DNA of 64,000 nt from positions 1,902,007-1,966,006 of the forward strand of contig NZ_CP168083.1 of the NCBI RefSeq assembly GCF_049478495.1, in the 5' to 3' direction. The notes under the pieces were generated by a model. That model saw only the letters and a list, made by a program, of their open reading frames with translations. It was not told the origin of the DNA and made no database searches. The position numbers and the translations under genes were made by a program. The stretch is from P36-A1 sp049478495 (lineage in GTDB: Bacteria > Bacillota_I > Bacilli_A > JAJDGJ01). Positions 34,801-43,391 of this stretch are shown one piece after another (within the stretch, counting starts at the first letter, position 1; each line of letters starts with the position of its first letter).

Positions 34801-36954
34801 ATTACCAGTATAGTTTAAAAATGTTAATGTATCTTTATAATCAAATTCTTTTAGCTTTTCCTCTGATCTATTTAGATCTAATGTATAATTTATTTCTCTT
34901 GAATTTGCTTCAGCTGTGTATGAAGGAGTTGATGGAGTTGCTGTTTTATCAACATCTTTATTAAACCATATTGATAGTGATGCTTTTGCATCATCACTTT
35001 CAGGTTTTAGAACTTCATTATTCATAATTTCATAGTTAAAAAATACTTCATTTTCAAAATACTGTTTTCCATTGTTGTCTTCATCATAATCAGTTCTTAT
35101 AGGTGTAGAAGCTATTTTTATCATATAGGCATTTGTTGTCATTTTATTATCTGAACTATCTACATCAAAGAAGAAAGTATTAGTTGTTTTATCAAAGGCA
35201 AATTCTCCTTTGACAACTTTATTATCTTCAGTTAAAGTTCCTTGTAATAATAATTTTTCACTATCTTCAAGAACTTTCCCGTCTAATCCTATTTCAACTT
35301 GATATACTTCATAACTATCTATTGTAAAATTATTAGTATTAATAGAGTCTTTAACATTAAACTTTGAACTTATTTCCATATTAGGAGCATTTACAATAAT
35401 CTCCCAATCTATTTTATCTTTATTATTTAAATGTTTATCCTTGTCATAGTACTCAGAAAAGTATGAATTTTCTGTTTTAGTTACCATAGATTTAGCACTA
35501 CTTAGTATGTATATTGTAGAACCCGTAACTTCTTTATTTCCAGGGATACTAAATACTAATTCTCCTGGTTTAGTAACTTCTGACTTATTTAAATTTATTG
35601 TAAAGTATACTGATCCCTCTAGATCGTTCATTGAATTTTCACGTGCATATTTTTCAGCATTTTCATTAAAATATATTGTTAAATATTTCTCACATACATT
35701 ATTTTCATTACATGTATTTTTGTCATCATCTTTTGTAATTACAAATGTTCCAGCAATTTCATCACTATCTGAAAATTTGATAATTCCTTCAAATTTTTCA
35801 TCAGGTACACTTAATTCATTTGGTAACAATGTTTGTATAAACATTCCGTCTTTAAAAACGTGTGATCCATCTGTCCATTTTTCATTAATTACAAATTTTG
35901 GTATTGTGAAATCTACTTCTACATTTATAATGTCTACAATACTACCAGTATCACTTCCATTAGCAAAAGTTACATTTATACTGTTAAAGAAACTATCAAC
36001 GTTATCAAATTCTGTACTTATACCGCCACAATCTGCTTCTTTACTAAATAAACAAACTAAGTTATTTCTATTATTAGGTATAGAACCACTAGATAGTGCA
36101 TCAACTTTATTACTATCTTCTTTCTTACTAGTTGTTTCTTCTTTATTTTCTTTATTATTTTCTTCTTTATTTTCATCAGTTTTATTTTCTTCTGATGAAT
36201 TATCTTTTTCAGATTCTTTTTCAGTAGATTCTTTATCTTCCTCTATAATTTCAGCTAAGGCAATATCTACTTCGATATCTTTTATATCAGTACTGTCAAA
36301 GAAAGAGTAATTTATTTTATCTCCTTCTTTTACCTTAGAAGTATTAAAAGTAAATGATAGTTCTACTTTACCTTTATTTAAGCTGTCTATGTTTTCTTTA
36401 TCAATTACTAAAGTAAGAATGCTAGTTTTTTCATCATACTTTATATTTGCAAATACTAACTCTTTTGTAGTTAATAATTGATCTTTTAGATTTGATGTAT
36501 CTAGTTTTAATGAATTGGGAATTAACATATCATATTCAAAGTTTTCTATCCCACTATCATCAACATACATTTTATGATCTAGTTTAAAGTCAAAGATAAA
36601 ATCTAAGCTATCCTCTATTTTAAGAGTCTTAGTAGTATCCTTTAGTTCAACATTAGTAAATAAGGCTTTTCTTGCTTCTTCTACTACTTTAGTCTGGTCA
36701 ACTAAATCTTTTAAATTAGTTTTTTCTTCTTTTTCTTTCTTATCAGTTAATTGCTCTGATTGTTCTTTTTCTACAGATTCTTGAGATGTTTTATTTCCAT
36801 CTCTTACTTCATTCTTAAATTCTTCTTTTTTACTTTCTGAATTGCTTACGCTTAGATATGAATGCCTTTCTACATCCATGTCATTATTCATTAGTGTCCC
36901 AAAACTAAAGAATAACATTGCACTCATTGCAATTTTTAAAAATTGTTCCCTCAT
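28810..36954 (-). CDS. Giant sortase-anchored surface adhesin with SpaA/Cna-B-like repeats
   Basis: This 2714-residue protein has a signal peptide (hydrophobic core IAMSAMLFFSFGTLM, 9-23), a Lys/Glu-rich stalk, an acidic linker near 232-278, and about five beta-sandwich adhesin-like modules starting near 515, 685, 860, 1092 and 1285 (WEIIVN, WRININ, WNVYF, WNVVAN). From about 1430 to 2640 eleven SpaA/Cna-B-like modules follow, with Lys at the start and E-box Glu (KYYFKETVAPDGYKL), implying isopeptide bonds. It ends with LPSSG (2685-2689), a membrane helix and a KK tail, a sortase signal with Ser in place of Thr. GGAGG precedes the start. No sortase is in the window. Confidence 0.92.
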   Translation of the reverse strand: MREQFLKIAMSAMLFFSFGTLMNNDMDVERHSYLSVSNSESKKEEFKNEVRDGNKTSQESVEKEQSEQLTDKKEKEEKTNLKDLVDQTKVVEEARKALFTNVELKDTTKTLKIEDSLDFIFDFKLDHKMYVDDSGIENFEYDMLIPNSLKLDTSNLKDQLLTTKELVFANIKYDEKTSILTLVIDKENIDSLNKGKVELSFTFNTSKVKEGDKINYSFFDSTDIKDIEVDIALAEIIEEDKESTEKESEKDNSSEENKTDENKEENNKENKEETTSKKEDSNKVDALSSGSIPNNRNNLVCLFSKEADCGGISTEFDNVDSFFNSINVTFANGSDTGSIVDIINVEVDFTIPKFVINEKWTDGSHVFKDGMFIQTLLPNELSVPDEKFEGIIKFSDSDEIAGTFVITKDDDKNTCNENNVCEKYLTIYFNENAEKYARENSMNDLEGSVYFTINLNKSEVTKPGELVFSIPGNKEVTGSTIYILSSAKSMVTKTENSYFSEYYDKDKHLNNKDKIDWEIIVNAPNMEISSKFNVKDSINTNNFTIDSYEVYQVEIGLDGKVLEDSEKLLLQGTLTEDNKVVKGEFAFDKTTNTFFFDVDSSDNKMTTNAYMIKIASTPIRTDYDEDNNGKQYFENEVFFNYEIMNNEVLKPESDDAKASLSIWFNKDVDKTATPSTPSYTAEANSREINYTLDLNRSEEKLKEFDYKDTLTFLNYTGNYKIEVLSMDFGYYGQYGGFEVKNSIDKDELSKFYTIEDITKPENTYGKTISIKIEEEDLKELCKLAKNIDEYYCVNTLKVNYKVVFEDDYLDDILISNTISGKDAVNVKKESSSGLIEKTIFEDGYGGVNTSKGINYNDKRIQWRININGYRHDMGDSPSIVDSLPTGTEYIDKSMHIQAHNIEVSYGSKNKDKITGILCDSNIAGDGPYDKQVKNCVNNSLYLSESADTNYQNIIIAPYTLSYNKTSNQITVKFNFADNKEESSATNGIKIYQYNPSSKAISEYKGYSDVSVNNKSLSKAAINMFFQTTYDPVHITKQCLIDNANQNSCRTLTNKATLNIGEKKYKADNNVRLNNETKNNGSKSGEYTESTKNFNWNVYFDYNDIGVNNGLNNEKAVLVDELTGYHEIYTDDLTFKNFTLTNSGDINNYGEGITLKDIATNIGVDISTLFEIEYLDSKYKIVASLDNPAIIEHTRLTLNLDVILKSDWYQDGKTKFTFDRMAIEFSTEIADGVYRSKDYSNKATLTTYINGTDTSKEYSTTVNGSTSVPNGGQFINKTGVQSQNGEVTWNVVANKSLSRIGNIKITDTISSNQVLKNDSVKVYYANDKFEATDELKIEHFNINNKEHFDVVLNEDGTTTLNFNFSNDLKLEGDALVIVFKTNYVYLGFVDQSEKLTNNATIDYNTEGYEKGETKEDVVVKYRSGNGVIYATSHDSVKLKIFKTTEDKKTPLEGVKFVVELVDENTKPTGFEFEGETDSNGEINFDQRFVRGQNVIIKEIAAPDGYVIDKELYDGKTIQLDSENNNMIYLFSVSNDKVNELELDKRIHNLYVNENTSDEIKRAKELEIIENLKFDLFILDSNNNTCEFEQKPNNGNPYTVNSNGKINLGRLAVANYKLVERENSSTVIDENPYYFAVEKDIYGQLHIVSYTGDYDYSTDNNCDFTIDLNREDKVKDILNYLGKVTLTKKDTDGNLLKGAIFELFKENDQNSANSIGVYEFKDNSSITVNNLKPGNYYFKEIKAPELHQISDEKIEFIISNTMTTGSSSTYIINRDVINKKMDPVHIDKKVVGIENFDNNTKFEILEGAKFNLTKLISDNCDNDVLNIVSSNSLGQIELGVLSVGKYCITEIESTNSVIDTKPLRFEIIYDQGTKNNKVKLNNEYNAPVFLNYLGRVELTKIDEKSNEQLMDGTFELYKQKNDVAGLDDELKGTYTLSKDITTIIVNNLVPGKYYFKETVAPDGYKLPKQNFPFEIIKELDSGTKEFGNKIDIKLNVENTQFEEVGINKYGINNKNSSKQPLGAGYEFNLYKLNSNQNTCDVLNSNQLVTKDNVAKVFISDASGYINLGNIDVSKYCLKEIKVPHDSKYAINPEALLLEVQIKENQDNIQEKYIVNVDTVYFENYLGKVELTKTSENGKLNKKYAKNARFNLYKQVSDSIDLTNDTLIEKDLSLNSSNKIIVNNLAVGKYYFIETKAPLLHILDSTPLAFEIVESPEKLKQLNVTTTLDNKLMLDLEITKKGYVDGTNDVTIKGANFDLYKATNNTCDTLGNKENTEILVSDDNGKVNLGLLEVGSYCLQETGFSENSNNDGYLLNTAPLLFEVIYNNEQGSSHVIKNDENTNEQPIFYNYKKQAKLFKIDNELVNLVGAQFQVYKYTGEKGNINEDELVDTIDCDGTGIFHSKMLSTGKYYFYESKSPANYLKSDELYYFEIKEEMSATSVEDIFEAEFRAINLRVGGLVIRKVDENGQPLANAQFKVSKENNEVVISNVMSDENGWIALGNLETGDYIIEELKTSSSDYMLNTEKLSFKVVFDVESNMDVIEDFDNTKFVNYQGKQRLVKVDGNNKELKGATFGLYDNNNVLIKNIDMKELSIVIIDQLAPGNYKLKELESPDGYQLNEKEFMFYIPSKNEGDMDNDYLNKNQIIVENIVSEDKETEESDVVDYDSTEDSTTEDSSTDNDDNQSNLPSSGSMLLAIAIVFMGSTIIIYYIDKKVS

Positions 36955-37565
36955 TTTATTTCCTCCATTTATTTTAAATTCATCAAATACATAATATATA
37001 CATTATAATAACTAATTTAATTTCTTTTATCTAAGATAACGAATGTTATTTTTTAATATATAGTTAACTTTTCAATTAATTATTACTATATTTTAACAAA
37101 TAGTCTTTATATTCAATTTATTAACACAATTGTTTTATCTATAAATTAACTCAATATTAATTCAACTATTTTTTGGTTATTTATTTTGCAATTTAATACA
37201 TAATTATATATGTATTTAATCATTAATTATTTATTTTGGTTATTATTAAGCAATGATTTATATTGATTTTTACTATACCTAGCGTAATTATTTATTTCTA
37301 TTCTTTTAGCTATGCCTTTAAATAATTACTTGAAAATAATATTAATTAGTTATTAGTTTAGATATTACACGATATTATTTATAGATTATTTATATAGATA
37401 TATTTTACAAATAGTTAAGTGTATTGCTTTTACTTTACTTAAGTGTATTTATTAGATAGTTTTTTTAGGCAACTAAATGTATAGATATTTATTCGAGAAG
37501 TCAATATTTTTAATAACGATTATAATTATAATATCAATTTATATTGTGCTATAATTTATAAAGAG
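36955..37565. other. Long AT-rich intergenic region between divergent genes
   Basis: These 611 bases lie between the adhesin start and a small DUF1905 gene. They contain no plausible gene. A direct repeat TTAAGTGTATT occurs at 37415-37425 and 37439-37449, spaced 24 bases start to start. The size fits regulatory DNA for a surface protein, but no regulator site is identified. Confidence 0.5.
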
Positions 37566-37574
37566 GTGATTATT

Positions 37575-37862
37575 TTGGAAGAGATATTTAAATATGAATC
37601 AATAATTTATAGTTCAGAAGTAGGTAAGGGTGGGGCTTATGTTTTATTTCCTTATAATATAAAAGCGCTCTTTAATAAAGGACGCTTAAAGGTTAATGTT
37701 AAGTTTGATGGTGTTGATTATACTGGAAGTGTTGTTAATATGGGAATAAAAGATGAGTCAGGTAATGTATGTTATATTATTGGTATTAAAAAAGATATTC
37801 GAAAACAGATTAGTAAAGATATCGGAGATACTGTAACTGTTCAAGTAGAACCAATAATATAA
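37575..37862 (+). CDS. DUF1905-family protein
   Basis: The TTG at 37575 is preferred to a GTG at 37566, which lies within the ribosome binding site AGAGGTGA. The protein of about 95 residues has the small beta-barrel pattern of DUF1905 (GAYVLFPYNIKALFNKGRLK, VKFDGVDYTGSVVNMG, GIKKDIRKQISKDIGDTVTV). The function is unknown; some relatives are fused to YdeI-like domains. Confidence 0.75.
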   Translation: MEEIFKYESIIYSSEVGKGGAYVLFPYNIKALFNKGRLKVNVKFDGVDYTGSVVNMGIKDESGNVCYIIGIKKDIRKQISKDIGDTVTVQVEPII

Positions 37863-37973
37863 ATACTATTGTAATTTAATTTAGGTATAATACATATATT
37901 TATCATTTTCTTTATACTAACAATTTAAGCATAGATATATTTTTAAATAATTCTAAAACTTAATAAGTTTTGG

Positions 37974-38033
37974 AGCACTATATTATTAATTAGGGTCATT
38001 TACCTTAAATATAATACTATAGTGCTTTTTTAT
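37974..38033 (+). terminator. Terminator of the DUF1905 gene
   Basis: AGCACTATA pairs with TATAGTGCT, closed over a long AT-rich loop with further TTATTA/TAATA pairing, and followed by six T. The loop of about 40 bases is large for a terminator. Confidence 0.6.
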
Positions 38034-38202
38034 TTGAATTAAGTTTTACATAATACATAATATAATTAATTTACTTCACTTTTTCATTATTAGAAAGGGT
38101 GATTGTATGAAACTAAGTCAATATATACATTTATTTATAGTTGAGCTAACTCTGTGAGGATAATGAAATGTTTTTTTTATAGAGATAAAAAGGTAGTTAA
38201 AC

Positions 38203-38229
38203 AAAAAAAGGAGTAACTATTGTTACCCC
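38203..38229 (-). terminator. Terminator of the purine operon
   Basis: On the minus strand GGGGTAAC pairs with GTTACTCC around AATA and is followed by seven T, about 25 bases after the purD stop. Confidence 0.85.
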
Positions 38230-38254
38230 TAATGATTGACTTATTGCCTTTGTT

Positions 38255-39487
38255 TTAATAATTTGTTAAATCTTTTCGATAGTGTAAGCAATTATCTTTT
38301 ACTTTTGCAAGTTCTGCATACATTTCATTATATGCTTCTACACTAGTATCTGCTTGATTTAAAATAAATAGTACTCTACCACCACTAGATACTATTCTTT
38401 CTCCATCTTTTTTTGCTCCCATTACAAATACTTTAAACGGTAATTTAAAATATTCTACTAGATCTATATTGTCTTCTTGTGTACGTGGATATCCAGGTGA
38501 ACTTAGAACTAGACCTGCACTTACTTGGTTTTTGAATTTGAAATTTACTTCTTCATTGCTTAGTAAATCTAAAATATTTTGTACAAAGTCACTTTCGATA
38601 TTATTCAAAGCTGTTTCAGTTTCTGGATCTCCAAATCTAGCATTGTATTCTATTACATATAATCCATCTTCGTTTACCATGAATCCACCATATAGTACTC
38701 CTTTATATGGTATACCTTCATCGATCATACATTCTGCAGTTCTTTGTAATACTTCTACTGCTTGATCATATGTTTCTTTATCTACTGAATTGTATGGTGT
38801 AATTGAACCCATTCCTCCAGTATTTGGTCCTTCATCATTATCATAAATTCTTTTGAAGTCTCTTGATGTTTGGAATGGGTATACATTTGAACCATTAACT
38901 AATGCCATTAATGTAAATTCATCACCTTGAATAAAGTCTTCAATAACTACTCCAATGTCTCCCATTGATTTCTCTACTAGTAATGATTGTAATACTTCTA
39001 CTGCTTGTGATTGATCTTCAATTATATGAACTCCTTTACCTGCTGCTAGTCCATCAAATTTTATTACAATTGGTAAGCTTTTAGCTTTTACATATTGTAT
39101 TGCTTCATCATATTTTGTGAAAAATTCATAATCTGCAGTTTGAATACGATATTTTTTCATGAATTTTTTCGCAAAGTTTTTACTTGTTTCTAGTTGTGCA
39201 GCTTTTGTAGATGCTCCTAAAACTAGTATTCCTGCTTCTTCTAAAATGTCTGATAATCCACTTTTTAGTGAAATTTCAGGACCAATAATTACTAATTCTA
39301 TGTTATTTTCAATTACAAAATCAACTATTAACTGATTATTGTAAACATCTATGTTTACTAATTCTGCTAGTTTAGACATTCCTACATTACCTGGTAATGC
39401 ATATATTTTACTTACTATTTGTGATTCGCTTACTTTATCTACAATGGCGTGTTCACGGCCACCTTTACCTATAACTAATACCTTCAT
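38255..39487 (-). CDS. purD: Phosphoribosylamine-glycine ligase
   Basis: The start is placed at 39487, giving MKVLVIGKGGREHAIVDKVS with GGAG 8 bases upstream; a longer frame to 39523 overlaps purH. The ATP-grasp enzyme of about 410 residues has PIVIKFDGLAAGKGVHI, GPNTGGMGSITPYN and EYNARFGDPETETAL. It is the second step of purine synthesis and the last gene of the operon. Confidence 0.96.
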   Translation of the reverse strand: MKVLVIGKGGREHAIVDKVSESQIVSKIYALPGNVGMSKLAELVNIDVYNNQLIVDFVIENNIELVIIGPEISLKSGLSDILEEAGILVLGASTKAAQLETSKNFAKKFMKKYRIQTADYEFFTKYDEAIQYVKAKSLPIVIKFDGLAAGKGVHIIEDQSQAVEVLQSLLVEKSMGDIGVVIEDFIQGDEFTLMALVNGSNVYPFQTSRDFKRIYDNDEGPNTGGMGSITPYNSVDKETYDQAVEVLQRTAECMIDEGIPYKGVLYGGFMVNEDGLYVIEYNARFGDPETETALNNIESDFVQNILDLLSNEEVNFKFKNQVSAGLVLSSPGYPRTQEDNIDLVEYFKLPFKVFVMGAKKDGERIVSSGGRVLFILNQADTSVEAYNEMYAELAKVKDNCLHYRKDLTNY

Positions 39488-39500
39488 AATTAATTCTCCT

Positions 39501-41075
39501 TTAGTGTTTGAAATATCTGACACCTGTAAAAATCATATTTATTCCATTTTCATTACAAGCTTTTATTAGTTTTTCATCATTTATACTTCCACCTGGTTGA
39601 ATGATATATTTAATATTATACTGTATACAGTAATCTACTATATCATTAAATGGGAAAAAGCCATCACTTGCTAACATAAGAGGAATTTCTTTATTGTAAT
39701 TTATATGATTTTGAGCCTTTTTCAAAGCGACATCTACTGAATCTACTCTTGAAACCATTCCACCACATATTCCAAGTATTAGATTTTGTTGTCCTATTAC
39801 TATTGCATTTGACTTCACATGTCTTACGCTTTGATAAAGACGTTTAAGCATCTTTGTTTCATTATACCCAATACTATTTGAAGTTACCACATTAATGCCT
39901 ACTTCTTGATCTAGTTTGGCTTGTTTAAGATATCCGCCACTTACACTTCTTATTTGTGTAAAGTCTATATTTTCTTTATTAAAGTTTCCTAATATTACTC
40001 TTAAATTTTTCTTTTTACTTAGTACTTTTAATGCTTCTTCTGTATAAGCTGGAGCTATTATTATTTCTAAGAATATTTCTGCTAATTTAGTTGCTGTTTT
40101 TTCATCAACTTCAGTATTAAAAATAATTACTCCTCCAAATATTGATATTGGATCTGTATTGTAAGCATCTAAGTATGCATTTAAGCTATCATTTGCAAAT
40201 CCAATTCCACAAGGTGTATTATGTTTTAATGCTATACATGTAGGTTCTTCAAATTCATAAATTGCTTGATATGCTGAATCTATATCTAAGACATTGTTAT
40301 ATGATAATTGTTTACCTTGTAAAACAGTAGATGTATTAAGGCTATATGATGTTTTATTTTTATTTTCATAAAATGCTGCCTCTTGAAAGGGATTTTCACC
40401 ATAACGTAATTTTTCTTTTAAAGGTTGAGAGATTAGTAATTGCTCTTTTATTTCTTCATATGCCATGAAGTAGTTAGCTATTGCACTATCATAATTTGCT
40501 GTTGTAATAAATCCTTTACATGCAAGTTTTTTATTATAGTCTATATTTAATGTTTGATTATCTAAAGCTTGTACATAACCTTCATAATCATTAGGATCAC
40601 ATAATATTGAGACAAATTTATTATTTTTTGATGCAGCTCTAATTAATGTTACTCCACCAATATCAATATTTTCAATTAAATCTGCATGAATATTACTTAA
40701 TTCTTTTTCTGATAATGATTTATCGTTTAGTTTTTCTTGATAGTTTGAAAGAACATTTTCAAATGGATACAAATTACATACTACAATAGAAATAGGATTA
40801 ATATTATATTTTTTTAAATCTTCTAAATGATTATCTTTTGATAAATCAGCTAGTATTCCTCCATGAATTTGTGGTTGTAATGTTTTAACTCTTCCATCTA
40901 ACATTTCAGGAAAACTTGCAACATCTTCTACTTTAATACTTTCAAAACCTAAATCTTTTATAGCATTATGAGTTGATGTTGTTGCAATTATTTTAATATT
41001 ATTTCTTATTAATCCTGAAACTAATATCTCTAGATTTTTTTTATCGCTTATACTTATTAAGGCATATTTTTGCAT
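39501..41075 (-). CDS. purH: Bifunctional AICAR transformylase/IMP cyclohydrolase
   Basis: The 524-residue protein has an N-terminal IMP cyclohydrolase domain (MLDGRVKTLQPQIHGGILAD) and a C-terminal transformylase domain with RYGENPFQEAA, LSYNNVLDIDSAYQA and the catalytic Lys-His of ALKHNTPCGIG. It completes IMP synthesis. It begins 2 bases after purN. Confidence 0.96.
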   Translation of the reverse strand: MQKYALISISDKKNLEILVSGLIRNNIKIIATTSTHNAIKDLGFESIKVEDVASFPEMLDGRVKTLQPQIHGGILADLSKDNHLEDLKKYNINPISIVVCNLYPFENVLSNYQEKLNDKSLSEKELSNIHADLIENIDIGGVTLIRAASKNNKFVSILCDPNDYEGYVQALDNQTLNIDYNKKLACKGFITTANYDSAIANYFMAYEEIKEQLLISQPLKEKLRYGENPFQEAAFYENKNKTSYSLNTSTVLQGKQLSYNNVLDIDSAYQAIYEFEEPTCIALKHNTPCGIGFANDSLNAYLDAYNTDPISIFGGVIIFNTEVDEKTATKLAEIFLEIIIAPAYTEEALKVLSKKKNLRVILGNFNKENIDFTQIRSVSGGYLKQAKLDQEVGINVVTSNSIGYNETKMLKRLYQSVRHVKSNAIVIGQQNLILGICGGMVSRVDSVDVALKKAQNHINYNKEIPLMLASDGFFPFNDIVDYCIQYNIKYIIQPGGSINDEKLIKACNENGINMIFTGVRYFKH

Positions 41076-41076
41076 A

Positions 41077-41637
41077 TTATTCCTCCGTTACTTTTTTTAT
41101 AGCTTTAATATATACTTGATGTTCTATTTGATGTACTTTTTTATAAATATTTTGATTATCTAAATTTTCTATTGAGAATATTTCTTGTAGTATAATTGGT
41201 CCATTATCTAATTCTTCATCTACATAATGAACTGTAACTCCAAGACTTTTATCTTTATTTTCTAAAGCCTGTTCTATTGCATGTAAGCCTTTGTATTTTG
41301 GTAGGGCAGAAGGGTGTATGTTGATAATTCTATTTTTATATTTAATTATAAAGTCTTTACTTAATATTCTTAAAAAGCCTGCTAATATAATAAGATCTAT
41401 CTTTAGTTTTGAAAGTTCTGTTATTATTTTATGCTCAACTTCTTTTTTTCCTTCTTTATAATCAACTAATAATACCTCTATGTTTAATTTTTTTGCTCTT
41501 GTTATAGCATAAGCATCTTTTTTATCGCATACTAGTATTTTTATATTTATCTTTAGATTATTACTAATAGCTTCATCTGCTATAGCTTGAAAATTACTTC
41601 CATTACCACTAGCAAATACAGCAACATTTTTTAGCAT
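41077..41637 (-). CDS. purN: Phosphoribosylglycinamide formyltransferase 1
   Basis: The 186-residue folate-dependent enzyme has ASGNGSNFQAIADE and NIHPSALPKYKGLHAIEQAL with the Asn-His catalytic pair, and GVTVHYVDEELDNGPIILQE with the catalytic Asp. Its start overlaps the purM end by 7 bases. Confidence 0.95.
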   Translation of the reverse strand: MLKNVAVFASGNGSNFQAIADEAISNNLKINIKILVCDKKDAYAITRAKKLNIEVLLVDYKEGKKEVEHKIITELSKLKIDLIILAGFLRILSKDFIIKYKNRIINIHPSALPKYKGLHAIEQALENKDKSLGVTVHYVDEELDNGPIILQEIFSIENLDNQNIYKKVHQIEHQVYIKAIKKVTEE

Positions 41638-42650
41638 ACACTTATGTTTCCATCAGCTACAACTTTTCCAATTACTGTTGCATCACTTAATAGTTCTAAG
41701 GTTTTATTAACATCTTTTTCTTCAACGATTACTATCATTCCACTGCCCATATTAAAGTAACCATACATTTCTTGTCTTAAAAGTTTACCTTTTTCTTCTA
41801 AAAACTTAAATATTGGTAGTATATTTAAATTATTTTCATCAATTTTAGCACCATATTGCTTTGTAGTTCTTTTGATATTTTCATAAAAACCACCACCTGT
41901 TACATGAGTTAAACCTTTAACATCAACTTGTTTTAATAAGTTTAATATTTCATTTACATATATTTTAGTTGGTTGTAGAAGAACTTCTCCTAAAGTTTTT
42001 TCTTTATCTAATTCTTGGTATATTTCATTGTAATCTAGATTCGCATCTTTTACTATTTTTCGAACTAGACTATAACCATTAGAATGTATACCACTAGATG
42101 GTAGTGATATTAATACTTGATTAGGTTTGACTTGATCTGGTTTTAAGATTTCATCTTTTTCTACTGCTCCTGTTACATAACCAGCTAAATCAAAACCACC
42201 TTCTTGATATACACCTGGCATTTCAGCAGTTTCACCACCAATCAAAGCAACATCACATTGAATTAATCCATCACAAATTCCTTTTACTAATTGTTCTATT
42301 TCTTTTGGATTATTTTTTGCAACTGCAATATAATCAAGAAAGAATAGGGGTTTGGCACCACAAGTAATAATGTCATTTACACACATACCAACTAAGTCAA
42401 TTCCTATAGTATCTAATTTTTTCAATTCTCTAGCAATTTCTAGCTTTGTACCTACACCATCTGTTCCAGATACTAATAGTGGTTTTTTATAATTATATGC
42501 TGATAGATCAAACACTGCACCAAAACCACCTATATTTTCAACCATTCCAAGATTTTTAGTTTTAGCTACATGTTTTTTTATTAATTCAACACTTTCATAA
42601 CCAGCATGTACATCTACGCCGGCTTCTTTATATTTATTTTCTGTATTCAT
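41631..42650 (-). CDS. purM: Phosphoribosylformylglycinamidine cyclo-ligase
   Basis: The 339-residue AIR synthetase has YKEAGVDVHAGYESVELIKK, SGTDGVGTKLEIA and LIGGETAEMPGVYQEGGFDL. It forms AIR from FGAM and lies between purC and purN. Confidence 0.96.
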   Translation of the reverse strand: MNTENKYKEAGVDVHAGYESVELIKKHVAKTKNLGMVENIGGFGAVFDLSAYNYKKPLLVSGTDGVGTKLEIARELKKLDTIGIDLVGMCVNDIITCGAKPLFFLDYIAVAKNNPKEIEQLVKGICDGLIQCDVALIGGETAEMPGVYQEGGFDLAGYVTGAVEKDEILKPDQVKPNQVLISLPSSGIHSNGYSLVRKIVKDANLDYNEIYQELDKEKTLGEVLLQPTKIYVNEILNLLKQVDVKGLTHVTGGGFYENIKRTTKQYGAKIDENNLNILPIFKFLEEKGKLLRQEMYGYFNMGSGMIVIVEEKDVNKTLELLSDATVIGKVVADGNISVC

Positions 42651-42664
42651 AAGTTACTCCTTTA

Positions 42665-43381
42665 TTAAAGATTTAAATCTTCTAATTTTTCTAAAATATA
42701 TTGATAAGTATCAACTATATTACCTAAGTCTCTTCTAAATACATCTTTATCTAATTTTTTCTTTGTAACTTCATCCCATAGTCTAGCATTATCTGGACTA
42801 AACTCATCTGCTAATACTATTTTACCTTCTTTATTGAAACCAAATTCTACTTTAAAGTCTACTAAGATTATTCCTATTTCCAAAAATAATTTTTGTAGTA
42901 ATTCATTAACTTTTAGTACCTTATCATAACATTCATGTAATTGTTCTTTTGTTACTAAACCTAATGCATAAGCATGATAATCGTTTAATAGTGGATCATT
43001 TAGTTCATCTTTTTTATAACATATTTCTAAGATAGGTTCTTCTAAAATTTGTCCTTCTTCCATTCCAAGTCTTTTAGCCATTGATCCTGCAACTATATTT
43101 CGACAAATAAATTCTAATGGTATTATTTTTATTTTATCTGTAAGTTGTTCTCTATCATTAAGTGTTTTAATATAATGAGTATCAACTCCATTACTTTCTA
43201 AATAGTTAAAAATAATTGTTGTAATTTTGTTATTTAAAATTCCTTTATTTTGAATACTAGCTTTTTTAACTCCATTAAATGCTGTTGCATCATCTTTAAA
43301 ATAAATTATTACTTCATTTTCATTATCTGCTTGATAAACTATTTTTGCTTTACCTTCATATATCATTTCTTTGTTTTCCAT
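42665..43381 (-). CDS. purC: SAICAR synthase
   Basis: The 238-residue enzyme has MIYEGKAKIVYQADNENEVI, FKDDATAFNG and LADEFSPDNARLWD. It joins CAIR with aspartate. purB, needed for the following lyase step, is not in this operon. Confidence 0.96.
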   Translation of the reverse strand: MENKEMIYEGKAKIVYQADNENEVIIYFKDDATAFNGVKKASIQNKGILNNKITTIIFNYLESNGVDTHYIKTLNDREQLTDKIKIIPLEFICRNIVAGSMAKRLGMEEGQILEEPILEICYKKDELNDPLLNDYHAYALGLVTKEQLHECYDKVLKVNELLQKLFLEIGIILVDFKVEFGFNKEGKIVLADEFSPDNARLWDEVTKKKLDKDVFRRDLGNIVDTYQYILEKLEDLNL

Positions 43382-43391
43382 TGTAAATCTC

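Noticed and set aside
35507..36310. 267-residue plus-strand frame
   Set aside because: It lies antisense within the adhesin gene; its Ser/Leu-rich product is the complement of acidic and Lys-rich coding sequence.
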